The position numbers and the translations under genes are program-made. The notes under the pieces were generated by a model. That model was given only the letters and a program-made list of their open reading frames with translations, did not search any database and was not told the origin of the DNA. Shown piece after piece: positions 36,041-44,180 of a DNA stretch of 64,000 bases. This DNA is from CBFHND01 sp965657085 (GTDB lineage: Bacteria; Pseudomonadota; Alphaproteobacteria; Rhodobacterales; Rhodobacteraceae): contig CBFHND010000001.1 in assembly GCA_965657085.1 (NCBI GenBank), positions 62,001 to 126,000 on the forward strand. The letters run 5' to 3'. Numbering within the stretch: the first letter of the stretch is position 1; each line of letters starts with the position of its first letter.

Positions 36041-36556
36041 TTACGCGGCCGCCTTGTCCTCAACAGTGGACAAGATGGACGCGATGTTGCTTGCAGGTGC
36101 GCCAATGGCCCCGGCGATGTTCGATGCAGGTGCGCCAAGCATGCCCGCGATGGTGCTGATAAGCTCCTCGCGCGAAGGCATTTTCGACACAGCTGTAACG
36201 CCAGCCCGGTCCAACGCGTTCTCGCCCATTGCGCCACCGAGGATCACGAACTTGTCGTTGCCCTTGGCGAACTCCTCGGACACCTTGGCGGCTGCCACGG
36301 GGTCTTCGGAATAGGTGAGAACGGTCATGCCCGTGAGGTATTCACCAATGCTTTCGCATGGCTTCCCCTCAAGGGCGATCTTGGCGAGCCTGTTCTTGGC
36401 AACACGCACTGCGCTTCCGGCCTCAGAGGCACGGGCGCGCAGATCTTGCATTTCAGCAACTGTCAGACCGGCGTAGTGGGCAACCACAACGACGCCAGAG
36501 CTTTCGAAGATCTGGCCGAGTTCCTCGACCACTTTCTCTTTCTGGGCTCTATCCAC
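36041..36556 (-). CDS. rplJ: 50S ribosomal protein L10
   Basis: 171 residues. MDRAQKEKVVEELGQIFESS, VVAHYAGLTVAEMQDLRARA and VRVAKNRLAKIALEG are the RNA-binding domain, and the C-terminal helix (ISTIAGMLGAPASNIAGAIG and onward) binds L7/L12 dimers. Starts after a leader of about 200 bases with its own promoter, and would normally follow rplA directly; here a fic gene lies in between on the other strand. Confidence 0.98.
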   Translation of the reverse strand: MDRAQKEKVVEELGQIFESSGVVVVAHYAGLTVAEMQDLRARASEAGSAVRVAKNRLAKIALEGKPCESIGEYLTGMTVLTYSEDPVAAAKVSEEFAKGNDKFVILGGAMGENALDRAGVTAVSKMPSREELISTIAGMLGAPASNIAGAIGAPASNIASILSTVEDKAAA

Positions 36557-36765
36557 AGTTTCACTCCAATTTTGGGGAGGTACCTCCCCGGCTCAGTTTG
36601 CACCGGATCACTCCGGCGGTTTGGTCCTCGAAATACACGGGCCAAGACCGCCAGAGGCTCGACAGAGCATCTGGAAAGAGGTCTGTTCCCGCCTCGGGCA
36701 GGGATTATGAGCTATGGCTCACCCACCGTCTCGGACGAAAGCGCTCGCAAGCTATGCTTACGGGC
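36557..36765 (-). ncRNA. L10 (rplJ) mRNA leader region
   Basis: About 210 bases between the read rplJ promoter and the rplJ ATG, on the minus strand. Leaders at this site bind the L10-L7/L12 complex for translational feedback in many bacteria. GC-rich pairing segments can be seen (for example around 36570-36670), but I did not fold it, so the specific L10 kink-turn is not confirmed. Confidence 0.5.
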
Positions 36766-36771
36766 TGGGTT

Positions 36772-36800
36772 TGCGTAAGAGCGTTGCAACTTGCTGTCAA
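36772..36800 (-). promoter_or_regulatory. Sigma70-type promoter of rplJL
   Basis: On the minus strand, a perfect -35 TTGACA (36800-36795), a 17-base spacer and a -10 TACGCA (36777-36772). This gives a leader of about 210 bases to rplJ. It makes rplJL independent of rplKA, as needed because fic lies between them. Confidence 0.6.
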
Positions 36801-36844
36801 GACAGTATCTGCGCATCCCAACCTTCACAAAATCAAAAAAATAT

Positions 36845-36880
36845 TTGCAGATGCTCGATTTATGAAGAAAATATCTGCAA
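36845..36880. promoter_or_regulatory. Inverted repeat upstream of fic
   Basis: Perfect arms TTGCAGAT (36845-36852) and ATCTGCAA (36873-36880), with a 20-base AT-rich spacer, in the gap between the divergent rplJ promoter and the fic ATG at 36907. A candidate operator for fic expression. The surrounding 36830-36895 is unusually AT-rich for this window. Confidence 0.4.
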
Positions 36881-36906
36881 GATAAAAAAAATAACACGGT
36901 CGCCGC

Positions 36907-38442
36907 ATGTTTATCGCAGAATCAGATAACGCACCCATCGCGCTCTTTCGCAACAGAGCATTGCCACAGCCATCAACGCTGGCTGGGTACGCATATCTGG
37001 TGAACGTCTTCGCGTTACAGACAGTCCTACCATATCAGTTACACGCCGCATCCACCACACAAAGCGAAGTGCGCACCCTCGATTGGATTATTCATCCCCT
37101 GAGACGCAGGCCACGGGACACTCTTCTTAGACATTTAATCTTTGCATTGAAGTACGAAGGGGTGAACCTGCTGCTTCTGAAACAAATCTTCTCAAAGATG
37201 GGGCAGAACCCCCTGCTTTCGGGGATCAACGACAGACCCAACAGCACTTACATCCGCCGATTGTGCTTCTTTTACGAATGGTTGCTGGACGAAGATTTAG
37301 ACATCACTGCAACCATCGGCGGCAGCTATGTGGACGCGGTGGACACAAAACTACAGTACGCCACGACCGAAAGCGAAAACGAACCCAAGTGGCGCGTTCG
37401 AGATAACCTTCCAGGTTCAAGTGGCTTTTGTCCACTTGTCGCTCGAACCAAGAAATTGGACGCTCACATGGCGTCGGACTTCCCCTCTTTGGCCGAGCAG
37501 GCGATCCGCGATGTGCCAGAAACATTGCTCAACCGCGCCGCATCGTTTCTCCTACTGAACGACTCAAAAGCATCTTTCGAGATCGAACGCGAACGCCCCT
37601 CTAAGGATCGTGCCGCGCGTTGGGCTTCAGTTATTGCGCGTGCAGGCGAAGTCTCACTGTCGACGCAAGGCCTTGAAGATTTGCAGAAAAGCCTCATTGA
37701 GGATGACCGCTTCGTCCAAATGGGCTTACGCGACGATGCCGGATTTGTTGGCGAGCATTCTCCGCTCGGAGAACCGCGCCCGGATCACATCAGCGCCAAT
37801 GCACATGATCTACCAGACCTCGTCGAAAGCCTCGTGAAAGCGGAAAGAGTGAATGAGAATTATGCATATGACGCAGTACTTAGCGCGACAGCGATATCAT
37901 TCGGCTTTGTCTACATCCACCCGTTCGAGGATGGCAACGGACGACTTCATCGCTACCTCATTCATAATGTTTTATCCGCGCGAGGCTATTTCCCAGATCT
38001 TGTAATTCTCCCAATTTCAGTCGCGATCCTTGCCGATCTAGTTTCTTATCGGCAAACGCTGGAGACGCTCTCGCGCCCACTTCTTACGGTGGTGGATTGG
38101 CAGCCAACTGACCGTGGGAATGTCCGGGTACAAAACGAAACAGGGGATTATTATCGCTATTTTGACGCTACGCCGCACGCAGAATTTCTTTTTGATTGTA
38201 TCGCGCGTACGATTCAGAAGGAGTTACCAGATGAATTGAGGTTTCTGTCAGCCCGCGACATATTCCATCGTCAAGTGACTCAGATCGTGGATATGCCTGA
38301 ACGATTGCTGGACGTGCTTTTTCAGATGTTGCGTCAGAATGATGGCACGTTCAGTCGGCGCATGCGCACCCGCGAGTTTGAGGCAATGACCAATCAAGAG
38401 GCGGCAGAAATCGAAGCAATCTTTGCCGCCTCCACAAATTGA
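36907..38442 (+). CDS. fic: Fic family protein (probable AMP transferase)
   Basis: 511 residues. The Fic motif HPFEDGNGRLHR is at residues 338-349, complete with the catalytic histidine, acidic residue and anion-binding GNGR, so it should be an active nucleotidyl transferase (AMPylation of protein hydroxyls). A possible autoinhibitory element, SKASFEIE (220-227), lies N-terminal, as in class II Fic proteins. The N-terminal half (HLIFALKYEGVNLLLLKQIF region) is like other Fic proteins with an extra helical domain. It is on the opposite strand to rplA and rplJ and splits them. Base and codon use are visibly AT-richer than the flanks, suggesting acquisition by transfer. No antitoxin partner is seen. 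Confidence 0.93.
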   Translation: MFIAESDNAPIALFRNRALPQPSTLAGYAYLVNVFALQTVLPYQLHAASTTQSEVRTLDWIIHPLRRRPRDTLLRHLIFALKYEGVNLLLLKQIFSKMGQNPLLSGINDRPNSTYIRRLCFFYEWLLDEDLDITATIGGSYVDAVDTKLQYATTESENEPKWRVRDNLPGSSGFCPLVARTKKLDAHMASDFPSLAEQAIRDVPETLLNRAASFLLLNDSKASFEIERERPSKDRAARWASVIARAGEVSLSTQGLEDLQKSLIEDDRFVQMGLRDDAGFVGEHSPLGEPRPDHISANAHDLPDLVESLVKAERVNENYAYDAVLSATAISFGFVYIHPFEDGNGRLHRYLIHNVLSARGYFPDLVILPISVAILADLVSYRQTLETLSRPLLTVVDWQPTDRGNVRVQNETGDYYRYFDATPHAEFLFDCIARTIQKELPDELRFLSARDIFHRQVTQIVDMPERLLDVLFQMLRQNDGTFSRRMRTREFEAMTNQEAAEIEAIFAASTN

Positions 38443-38673
38443 ACTTGGAAGCAACAGTATATGTGATCACAGCGTGGCTCAGCAATCGTAGCAAAGTCCG
38501 GAATCAAGCCGAAGGCGCCGGACATCGCCAGACCGGCCCAGCGGGCTGGCGATACCTCTCCGCTTGCGCCCCGCTCAAACGCACGATGACCTGATAACCA
38601 TAAAGTCCCCTGCACGACCCCAAGATCGCCATCCGCCGGTCCAGCGATGTCCGTCTTGCCACCCTCTCCAGAC

Positions 38674-38703
38674 GAAAAAGGGCGCCCTCTCAGGGGCGCC
38701 CTT
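38674..38703 (-). terminator. Rho-independent terminator of rplKA
   Basis: On the minus strand: AAGGGCGCCC (38703-38694), loop CTGAGA, GGGCGCCCTT (38687-38678) then TTTC. A perfect 10-bp stem 22 bases after the rplA stop. It stops rplKA transcription before it can run into the convergent fic gene. The remaining stretch 38443-38673 shows no gene I can support. Confidence 0.85.
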
Positions 38704-38725
38704 GTAACTTCGTATCCGCCTGCGA

Positions 38726-39424
38726 TCACTCGGAGGCGGCGTTGTCCACGTCGATGGAGACGCCGGGGCCCATTGTCGAGCTGACGGCGATTTTCTTCAT
38801 GTAGGTGCCTTTGGCGCCTGCGGGCTTGGCTTTGGCCACCGCACCCACGAAGGCGCGGATGTTTTCGACCAGCTTGGCCTCGTCAAAGGACGCCTTGCCA
38901 ACGCCTGCGTGCACCACACCGGCCTTTTCGGCCTTGAACTGCACTTCACCGCCCTTGGCCGCTTTGACAGCGTCGGCCACGTCCATGGTGACCGTGCCCA
39001 CCTTGGGGTTCGGCATCAGGTTGCGGGGGCCAAGCACTTTGCCCAGACGGCCAACAACCGGCATCATGTCGGGTGTGGCGATGCAGCGATCAAAGTCGAT
39101 CTTGCCGCCTTGCACGATTTCCATCAGGTCCTCTGCGCCAACGATGTCGGCACCGGCGGCTTGCGCCTCTTCGGCCTTGGGGCCACGCGCAAACACGGCG
39201 ACGCGCACGTCTTTGCCTGTGCCGTTGGGCAGGCCCACAACGCCGCGCACCATTTGGTCCGCGTGGCGGGGATCGATGCCGAGGTTCATGGAAATCTCGA
39301 CGGTTTCATCGAATTTGGCGTTGGCATTGCCTTTGACCAGAGCAACGGCGTCTTCAACGCTCAGGTTGCTTTTGCCAGCGAAGGCCTCGCGCGCGGCGCG
39401 GGTACGTTTTCCGAGCTTTGCCAT
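38726..39424 (-). CDS. rplA: 50S ribosomal protein L1
   Basis: 232 residues. MAKLGKRTRAAREAFAGKSN begins the protein; FDETVEISMNLGIDPRHADQ, then VRGVVGLPNGTGKDVRVAVFA, and GPRNLMPNPKVGTVT are conserved in all L1 proteins. Forms the mobile L1 stalk that guides tRNA exit; in many bacteria also represses its own operon. Starts one base after the rplK stop. Confidence 0.98.
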   Translation of the reverse strand: MAKLGKRTRAAREAFAGKSNLSVEDAVALVKGNANAKFDETVEISMNLGIDPRHADQMVRGVVGLPNGTGKDVRVAVFARGPKAEEAQAAGADIVGAEDLMEIVQGGKIDFDRCIATPDMMPVVGRLGKVLGPRNLMPNPKVGTVTMDVADAVKAAKGGEVQFKAEKAGVVHAGVGKASFDEAKLVENIRAFVGAVAKAKPAGAKGTYMKKIAVSSTMGPGVSIDVDNAASE

Positions 39425-39425
39425 C

Positions 39426-39851
39426 TTACTTCACCTCGATGCCCATGGACCGGGCAGAGCCCAGGATGATCTGCATGGCGCCTTCGATGTCGTTGGCGTT
39501 GAGATCTTTCATTTTCGCTTCGGCGATTTCGCGCACCTGCTTGGAGGTCACGGTGCCAACGGTTTCACGGCTGGGCGTTTTCGCACCAGATTTGATCTTG
39601 GCCGCCTTTTTCAGGAAGTAGGACGCCGGCGGCGTCTTGATGTCCATCGAGAAGGACTTGTCCTGATAATACGTGATCACGGTCGGGCACGGCGCACCGG
39701 GCTCCAGGTCTGCGGTCTTGGCGTTGAACGCCTTGCAGAATTCCATGATGTTGATGCCGCGCTGACCCAGCGCCGGACCGACCGGCGGGGATGGGTTTGC
39801 TTGACCGGCTGGCACCTGCAACTTCATGGTGCCTGCGAGCTTCTTGGCCAT
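39426..39851 (-). CDS. rplK: 50S ribosomal protein L11
   Basis: 141 residues. LQVPAGQANPSPPVGPALGQ and RGINIMEFCKAFNAKT are the N-terminal domain; the C-terminal RNA-binding domain ends IEGAMQIILGSARSMGIEVK. Binds the GTPase-associated centre of 23S rRNA and takes part in factor and RelA signalling. AGGAGA about nine bases before the ATG. Followed by rplA; preceded in transcription by the OmpA-like gene, but a hairpin at 39969-39992 separates the two. Confidence 0.98.
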   Translation of the reverse strand: MAKKLAGTMKLQVPAGQANPSPPVGPALGQRGINIMEFCKAFNAKTADLEPGAPCPTVITYYQDKSFSMDIKTPPASYFLKKAAKIKSGAKTPSRETVGTVTSKQVREIAEAKMKDLNANDIEGAMQIILGSARSMGIEVK

Positions 39852-39968
39852 GGGCCTTCTCCTTTACCAACCCCGTTGGAACGCGTTCCTCAGGGTTTAT
39901 GTTGTCGTGGTCCGGTTCGGGTGCCGCGGCGCCCTTGCCTCCCACGGGAATCTGTCACGCAAAATGAC

Positions 39969-39992
39969 AGAAGCGCCTGTTACAGCGCTTCT
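39969..39992 (-). terminator. Hairpin terminator after the OmpA-like gene
   Basis: Perfect 8-bp arms AGAAGCGC (39969-39976) and GCGCTTCT (39985-39992). On the minus strand it is followed by GTCATTTTG, a weak T-tract. It lies about 70 bases after the OmpA-like stop and before rplK. Confidence 0.6.
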
Positions 39993-40059
39993 GGGTTCGG
40001 TTCAAGGGTCAATCGGCCACTGTTGTCCTGTGTTTCAAGGGTGCAACGCGCCTGCGCCC

Positions 40060-41199
40060 CTAGCCTTCTTCGAGGATCAGATCGAAGTTCACCCGGCTGC
40101 CGGGCAGGCCCATCTGATCGGCGATGCCCATGGGGCGCGACGGGGCGGCAATGATGATCTGATCGGCGGACACACCGCGACCCACCAGCATGGCCATCAA
40201 CGCCTTGGCCCGCAAAAGCCCGGTCTTCACCGATTCCCGCGCCTGAATGTCAGCCGTGTGATGGCCGATGACGCGCAGGCGGGCATGGGGACATGCCATG
40301 GCAAGATTGGCCAGCGTCATCGCTGTCTCAAGGTCCTGCCCGCTGAGCGACACCGAGCGCGGCGCATAAAAGAGCGCGGTGGCATCCACTGCGGTCTGCA
40401 ATTCGGTCACGCAGCTGGCCCCGGCCCAGGGCTGCACCTGCGCGGGCGCGCGCAGAGAGGCCTGAACCACCTCTTCGACCACGGTAAATTCGACCCGGCG
40501 GTCATAATAGGCGCGGCTTTCGGGACCGGACGTGTTGGAGGGGCGGCGATCGCCCATGCCCGCGGCTTCGAACATGCTGGTGTCGACCCCGGCGGCCCCG
40601 ATGCGTTTGATCACCGCTTCGGCGCGTTGTTGGCTGAGGCGCAGGTTGGCTGCGGGATCGCCCGAAGGGTCCGAATGACCCTCGACCCGGATGCGCACAT
40701 CGGGGCAGTTCTGGGCGACCAGCCCGATGAGGCGGCCCTGTTCAATTCCAGCCGCATCGGCGGTCAGGCCGCCGCTTGGGAAATAGACGCGGGCCTGATT
40801 GGCGAGGTTCTTGAGGTCATCCATGCACTGCGCCCGCGCTTCGGCGGCGAACTGGCTGGTGTTGAAGAAACTGGTGGCTGGCTGTGTTGTCGTCAGCGCG
40901 GCGGTGCGTTGCTCTGTGGTCTGAACCTCGGGCTGTGGCGTGGGCGTGACCGTGAGCGTTTGCGCCGTGGGTTGCGCTGTGCCCTGTGGCGTCGCCAGCG
41001 CGGCGACGGGCGTCAGAAGGGATACCCCCTCGGCCTGCCGGGTCACGGCCTGATCGGTCACCGGTGTCGCGGGCGCTGCGGCCTGCTCGGCCGGCGCGGC
41101 GTCGTCGCCCATTCCATCGAAATACGCCAGTCCGGCAAATATGACCGCTGCGGACGCGACCATCCACGGGAGACCGTCCCGCACATACTTCAAAGCCAT
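40060..41199 (-). CDS. OmpA-family protein with two OmpA-like domains
   Basis: 379 residues. An N-terminal hydrophobic segment (MVASAAVIFAGLAYFDG, residues 12-28) acts as an anchor or uncleaved signal. An Ala/Thr/Gln/Pro-rich linker follows (about 30-110). Then come two OmpA-like peptidoglycan-binding domains: one near 120-245 with VEGHSDPSGDPAANLRLSQQ and YDRRVEFTVV, and a weaker one near 262-375 with LRVIGHHTAD and SRVNFDL, in which the usual aspartate of the GHTD-type motif is partly changed. Two domains in tandem are uncommon. Likely ties the membrane to the cell wall. It lies between nusG and rplK on the same strand, with its own hairpin at the 3' end. Confidence 0.85.
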   Translation of the reverse strand: MALKYVRDGLPWMVASAAVIFAGLAYFDGMGDDAAPAEQAAAPATPVTDQAVTRQAEGVSLLTPVAALATPQGTAQPTAQTLTVTPTPQPEVQTTEQRTAALTTTQPATSFFNTSQFAAEARAQCMDDLKNLANQARVYFPSGGLTADAAGIEQGRLIGLVAQNCPDVRIRVEGHSDPSGDPAANLRLSQQRAEAVIKRIGAAGVDTSMFEAAGMGDRRPSNTSGPESRAYYDRRVEFTVVEEVVQASLRAPAQVQPWAGASCVTELQTAVDATALFYAPRSVSLSGQDLETAMTLANLAMACPHARLRVIGHHTADIQARESVKTGLLRAKALMAMLVGRGVSADQIIIAAPSRPMGIADQMGLPGSRVNFDLILEEG

Positions 41200-41355
41200 A
41201 ATATCCCCCCAGATAACTGCTCGGCCCTATGTTTCACACCTATATGGTGTGGTCATACGCCGCATTTGGGGACAATGCGCAACTCACGTCAACCGCGAAT
41301 AAGAAAAATGATTCGCTGATTCACAGCCTGATTCGAAATTGTCACACCCCCGCAT

Positions 41356-41390
41356 GAAAAAGCGCCGCTCCGGGCAGGGAACGGCGCCAA
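41356..41390 (-). terminator. Rho-independent terminator of nusG
   Basis: On the minus strand: GGCGCCG (41388-41382), a GC-rich 14-base loop, CGGCGC (41367-41362) then TTTTTC. A 6- to 7-bp GC stem with a T-tract, about 30 bases after the nusG stop. Confidence 0.8.
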
Positions 41391-41420
41391 AATCATGTCG
41401 GTGCAGAGCCCTGCGAGGGA

Positions 41421-41954
41421 TCAGCCTTGTTTGGTGACCTGGGTGTATTCCAGTTCGACGGGCGTCTCGCGGCCGAAGATCGAAACCGTGACCTTGAGGC
41501 GCTGGTTGTCGTCGTCGACCTCTTCGACCATTCCGTCGAAATCCTCGAACGGGCCGTCGTTGACCTTGACCTTTTCGCCCACTTCGAAGTGGATCAGCGT
41601 GCGTGGCGCATCTTCGCCTTCCTGCACGCGGTTGAGGATCTGGTTCACCTCGGCATCGCGCATGGGCATGGGGCGGCCTTGTGGACCCAGAAATCCGGTG
41701 ACGCGGTTGATCGAGTTGATCAGGTGATAGCCACGGTCGGACATTTCCATGTGGACCAGCACGTAACCGGGCATGAAGCGACGTTCAGTCGTGACCTTCT
41801 TGCCGCGGCGCACTTCGATCACCTCTTCGGTGGGCACCAGAACCTCGTCGATCTCACCTTCGAGCTGATGCTCGGCCACGGAGGTGCGAATCTGTTCGGC
41901 AATCTTTTTCTCGAAGTTCGAAAGAACGCTGACCGAGTACCACCGTTTCGCCAT
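41421..41954 (-). CDS. nusG: Transcription antitermination/elongation factor NusG
   Basis: 177 residues. RWYSVSVLSNFEKKIAEQIR starts the NGN domain, YVLVHMEMSDRGYHLINSIN and VTGFLGPQGRPMPM follow; the C-terminal KOW motif is VGEKVKVNDGPFEDFDGMVE. Binds RNA polymerase and couples transcription to Rho or ribosomes. About 210 bases after secE with no tight overlap, but same strand and conserved order. Confidence 0.97.
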   Translation of the reverse strand: MAKRWYSVSVLSNFEKKIAEQIRTSVAEHQLEGEIDEVLVPTEEVIEVRRGKKVTTERRFMPGYVLVHMEMSDRGYHLINSINRVTGFLGPQGRPMPMRDAEVNQILNRVQEGEDAPRTLIHFEVGEKVKVNDGPFEDFDGMVEEVDDDNQRLKVTVSIFGRETPVELEYTQVTKQG

Positions 41955-42164
41955 CTGCCGTCTGCCTTTTCATGTCTGGGCGGCGCTGCGCCGAAATTCA
42001 CATCATTTGCAGCCCGTGCCGCAACCTTAACCACAAAGAGGCGTGCAACGAATAAAGCGCACGCCATCTGTTCAGGTCAGGGGTGCCGTTTACGCCGCAC
42101 AGCGGAAAGTTTCAAGAGGTCGCGCATCAAATGGCGCGGTGCGGGGTACCGGCGCCGGTGCGCG

Positions 42165-42362
42165 TCAGCCAAAGCTGCTGAGGACGGCCTGCAACCCGCC
42201 GCGAATGGCCAGATCGATCAGGGCGAAAAACACGGCTGTCAGGGCAGCCATGATGAACACCATAACCGTGGTCAACATCACTTCGCGGCGTGTCGGCCAA
42301 ACGACCTTGGACACTTCGGCGCGAACCTGCTGGATGAACTGAAGCGGATTAGTGGTGGCCAT
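42165..42362 (-). CDS. secE: Preprotein translocase subunit SecE
   Basis: 65 residues, the short single-helix alphaproteobacterial form. MATTNPLQFIQQVRAEVSKV then VWPTRREVMLTTVMVFIM is the family signature (the VxWPxRxE motif), with the transmembrane helix at about 30-52. The ATG at 42362 has an AGGAG about eight bases upstream; the longer frame to 42467 is not needed. Part of the SecYEG channel. Confidence 0.95.
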   Translation of the reverse strand: MATTNPLQFIQQVRAEVSKVVWPTRREVMLTTVMVFIMAALTAVFFALIDLAIRGGLQAVLSSFG

Positions 42363-42392
42363 TTGCGGCTCCTGAAAGGTGTAGCTAAAAGC

Positions 42393-42421
42393 CATGTAAC
42401 GAGGCTTCGCGGCAAATTCAA
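42393..42421 (-). promoter_or_regulatory. Candidate sigma70 promoter of secE
   Basis: On the minus strand, TTGAAT (42421-42416), a 17-base spacer, and TACATG (42398-42393), about 30 bases before the secE ATG. Confidence 0.5.
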
Positions 42422-42441
42422 GGCGTGCTTGGCGGTGGGTT

Positions 42442-43110
42442 TCAGCCGTGTTGCGACATCCGGTCAAAGCGGGCGTTCAGCGCGTCGTCGTGCAATTTGT
42501 CCGCTTCGAGCAGGGCGCGCACGTCGGGCAGGTAGAGGCCATCCACCCAACCGTCGGGAAACCGGTCAAGAATGCCGTCCCAGCGGTCGGCAAAGCGGTC
42601 GATGCGGGCGGTGAGCCGCGTGCCGCGTTCCGGCGCGCGCTGGATGTACCACGACAGGGCGCGGACGACGCCGCCCCAGACCCGGTCGCCGCCGAAACAC
42701 AGGAAGACGCCAAGCACGACGATCAGGTTCAGAACGGCAAAGAAGATGACCCATGCGGGCCAGATCAGCACCACGAGGATCAGCGCCGCCGCGATGATCT
42801 GGCGGCGGGTGGGGCGGAACCCTTTGATGTGTGCGATTGCGGTCCCGATCAGCGTACGGACCAACGAGGGTGCGGGGGCTGGCAGGGGGGCAGCGTCCGG
42901 TTCGGCCATGACGTGTTCGATGGGCCGGATGCGCGCCGAGGCGCGGGGTGATGTGGCGATGTCGTCCTGCACGGCGGCCACCGGGTCGGGCTGCGACGCG
43001 GCGCGCGTGGCCTGACGGGGGGACGCGGGCGTTGGTGGATGCTCCGTGATCATATCACGGATCAGGGACATGGTTTCCGGCGCAAGACCGGCATCGGCAG
43101 AATTGGACAT
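42442..43110 (-). CDS. Hypothetical membrane protein
   Basis: 222 residues, function unknown. An N-terminal polar region of about 95 residues is rich in Ala, Pro and Arg; then two adjacent hydrophobic helices (IIAAALILVVLIWPAWVIFF and LNLIVVLGVFLCFGG, about residues 104-140) and a C-terminal cytoplasmic-like domain with many Arg and Asp residues (GWVDGLYLPDVRALLEADKL). The ATG at 43110 is chosen because the sequence before it is out of character. It lies between tRNA-Trp and secE on the same strand. Confidence 0.7.
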   Translation of the reverse strand: MSNSADAGLAPETMSLIRDMITEHPPTPASPRQATRAASQPDPVAAVQDDIATSPRASARIRPIEHVMAEPDAAPLPAPAPSLVRTLIGTAIAHIKGFRPTRRQIIAAALILVVLIWPAWVIFFAVLNLIVVLGVFLCFGGDRVWGGVVRALSWYIQRAPERGTRLTARIDRFADRWDGILDRFPDGWVDGLYLPDVRALLEADKLHDDALNARFDRMSQHG

Positions 43111-43282
43111 GACGCACCTGAATGAGGTTGGTGGGGCAGGTTGAAACAGATGCGGCAAGGATAGGCCCGCGGTTGGGCAACATCAGGGCAAGGACGTGGC
43201 AAAAATGTGGCGCGGGTCTTGGCCCCCTGCCCCACGGCACGCATACCCCGGACGGGTGGTGCGTTTGCGATTGTGCAGGAAA

Positions 43283-43358
43283 TGGCAGGGGCAGCAGGGT
43301 TCGAACCCGCGACCTACGGTTTTGGAGACCGTCGCTCTACCAGCTGAGCTATACCCCT
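43283..43358 (-). tRNA. trnW: tRNA-Trp (anticodon CCA)
   Basis: 76-base cloverleaf on the minus strand, with the 3' CCA encoded (43285-43283). The acceptor stem AGGGGTA (from 43358) pairs with TGCCCCT with one G-U; D-loop GCTCAGCTGGTAGAGC, anticodon loop CTCCAAA with CCA, T-arm GCGGGTTCGAACCCTGC. Stands next to secE as in many alphaproteobacteria. Confidence 0.97.
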
Positions 43359-43412
43359 AGGACCGGGCCGGGGTACGCCAGCCCCGTCCGGGAATCAAGT
43401 CCCTTTTGCGGA

Positions 43413-44180
43413 TCAGGCGGCGCGTTTGTGCGCGGCAAGCGTGGGCAGGACATCCTGCATCCAGCGCGCGGCGAATTCGGGGCACTTGTGACCGGCATCC
43501 TTGTTGGGGATCGCATCTTCGCGTGCGTACTGCGCCTGGGTCAAAAGCCCCTTGGTCACGGTGTCTTCGGGCTGGGCCATGAGGGTCACGCCATCGGCGC
43601 CCGCCGCGTCCTGCAAGGCGCGCCAGAGCCGCGCGCGATCCTCGGCCGTGGCGGTCGTTGCCGCCGGGTAGCCGCCCAGAAAGCGATCGGGCTTTGTCAG
43701 GTCGGTCACGCCGTCCGTGGCAAAGGGCGCAGGGCAAAACACCGCGCGCGTCCCGGCCGCGGAAAAGGCGCAGGCATCGCGGTAGGCGCGCGTGCAGCTG
43801 AGAAAGAACCGCGCCGCCGCGACCATCGCCGCGTGGCTGGGCCATCCGCCGGACTGGCTGCGCCATTCGAGGTAGGACCCGAAGAAATCCGACACGCGCA
43901 GGCGTGCGCCGTAGAACAGGGCCACGTCAAAGTCCTTGGCCGCGATGAAGGTGCGCCCGTTGGCATTGATCCGCTTGACCATATCCTGTGCCTCGCCCTT
44001 GGCGCGCAAGGCGCCGCGCGACCATGTAATCTGGCGAAAGAGCGGCCCCGCCGCCCCCCAGAATTCAACATCCGCCCCGTCGGGCCATGCAATCAGCCCG
44101 GCCTCGTGGGCCAGTTTGAGCGAGCCCATGTGGCTGTCGCCAACGATGATGATGCGGGTTGGATCAGGCGACAAAGGCAT
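43413..44180 (-). CDS. SGNH-like hydrolase-fold hypothetical protein
   Basis: 255 residues. RIIIVGDSHMGSLKLAHEAG at the start resembles the first block of SGNH/GDSL hydrolases (GDSHMGS at residues 14-20), with the candidate nucleophile Ser16. A C-terminal Asp-x-x-His pair is not obvious (NKDAGHKCPEFAARW near 225-240 is the best candidate). The start at 44180 lies inside the end of the GSCFA gene (17-base overlap on the same strand), so the two are translationally linked. Possibly acts on the same cell-surface sugar or lipid as its neighbour (inference). Confidence 0.75.
   Translation of the reverse strand: MPLSPDPTRIIIVGDSHMGSLKLAHEAGLIAWPDGADVEFWGAAGPLFRQITWSRGALRAKGEAQDMVKRINANGRTFIAAKDFDVALFYGARLRVSDFFGSYLEWRSQSGGWPSHAAMVAAARFFLSCTRAYRDACAFSAAGTRAVFCPAPFATDGVTDLTKPDRFLGGYPAATTATAEDRARLWRALQDAAGADGVTLMAQPEDTVTKGLLTQAQYAREDAIPNKDAGHKCPEFAARWMQDVLPTLAAHKRAA

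Noticed and set aside
38394..38729. Possible 111-codon minus-strand gene between rplA and fic
   Set aside because: It runs through the rplA terminator and into fic, has no ribosome binding site and no recognised similarity.
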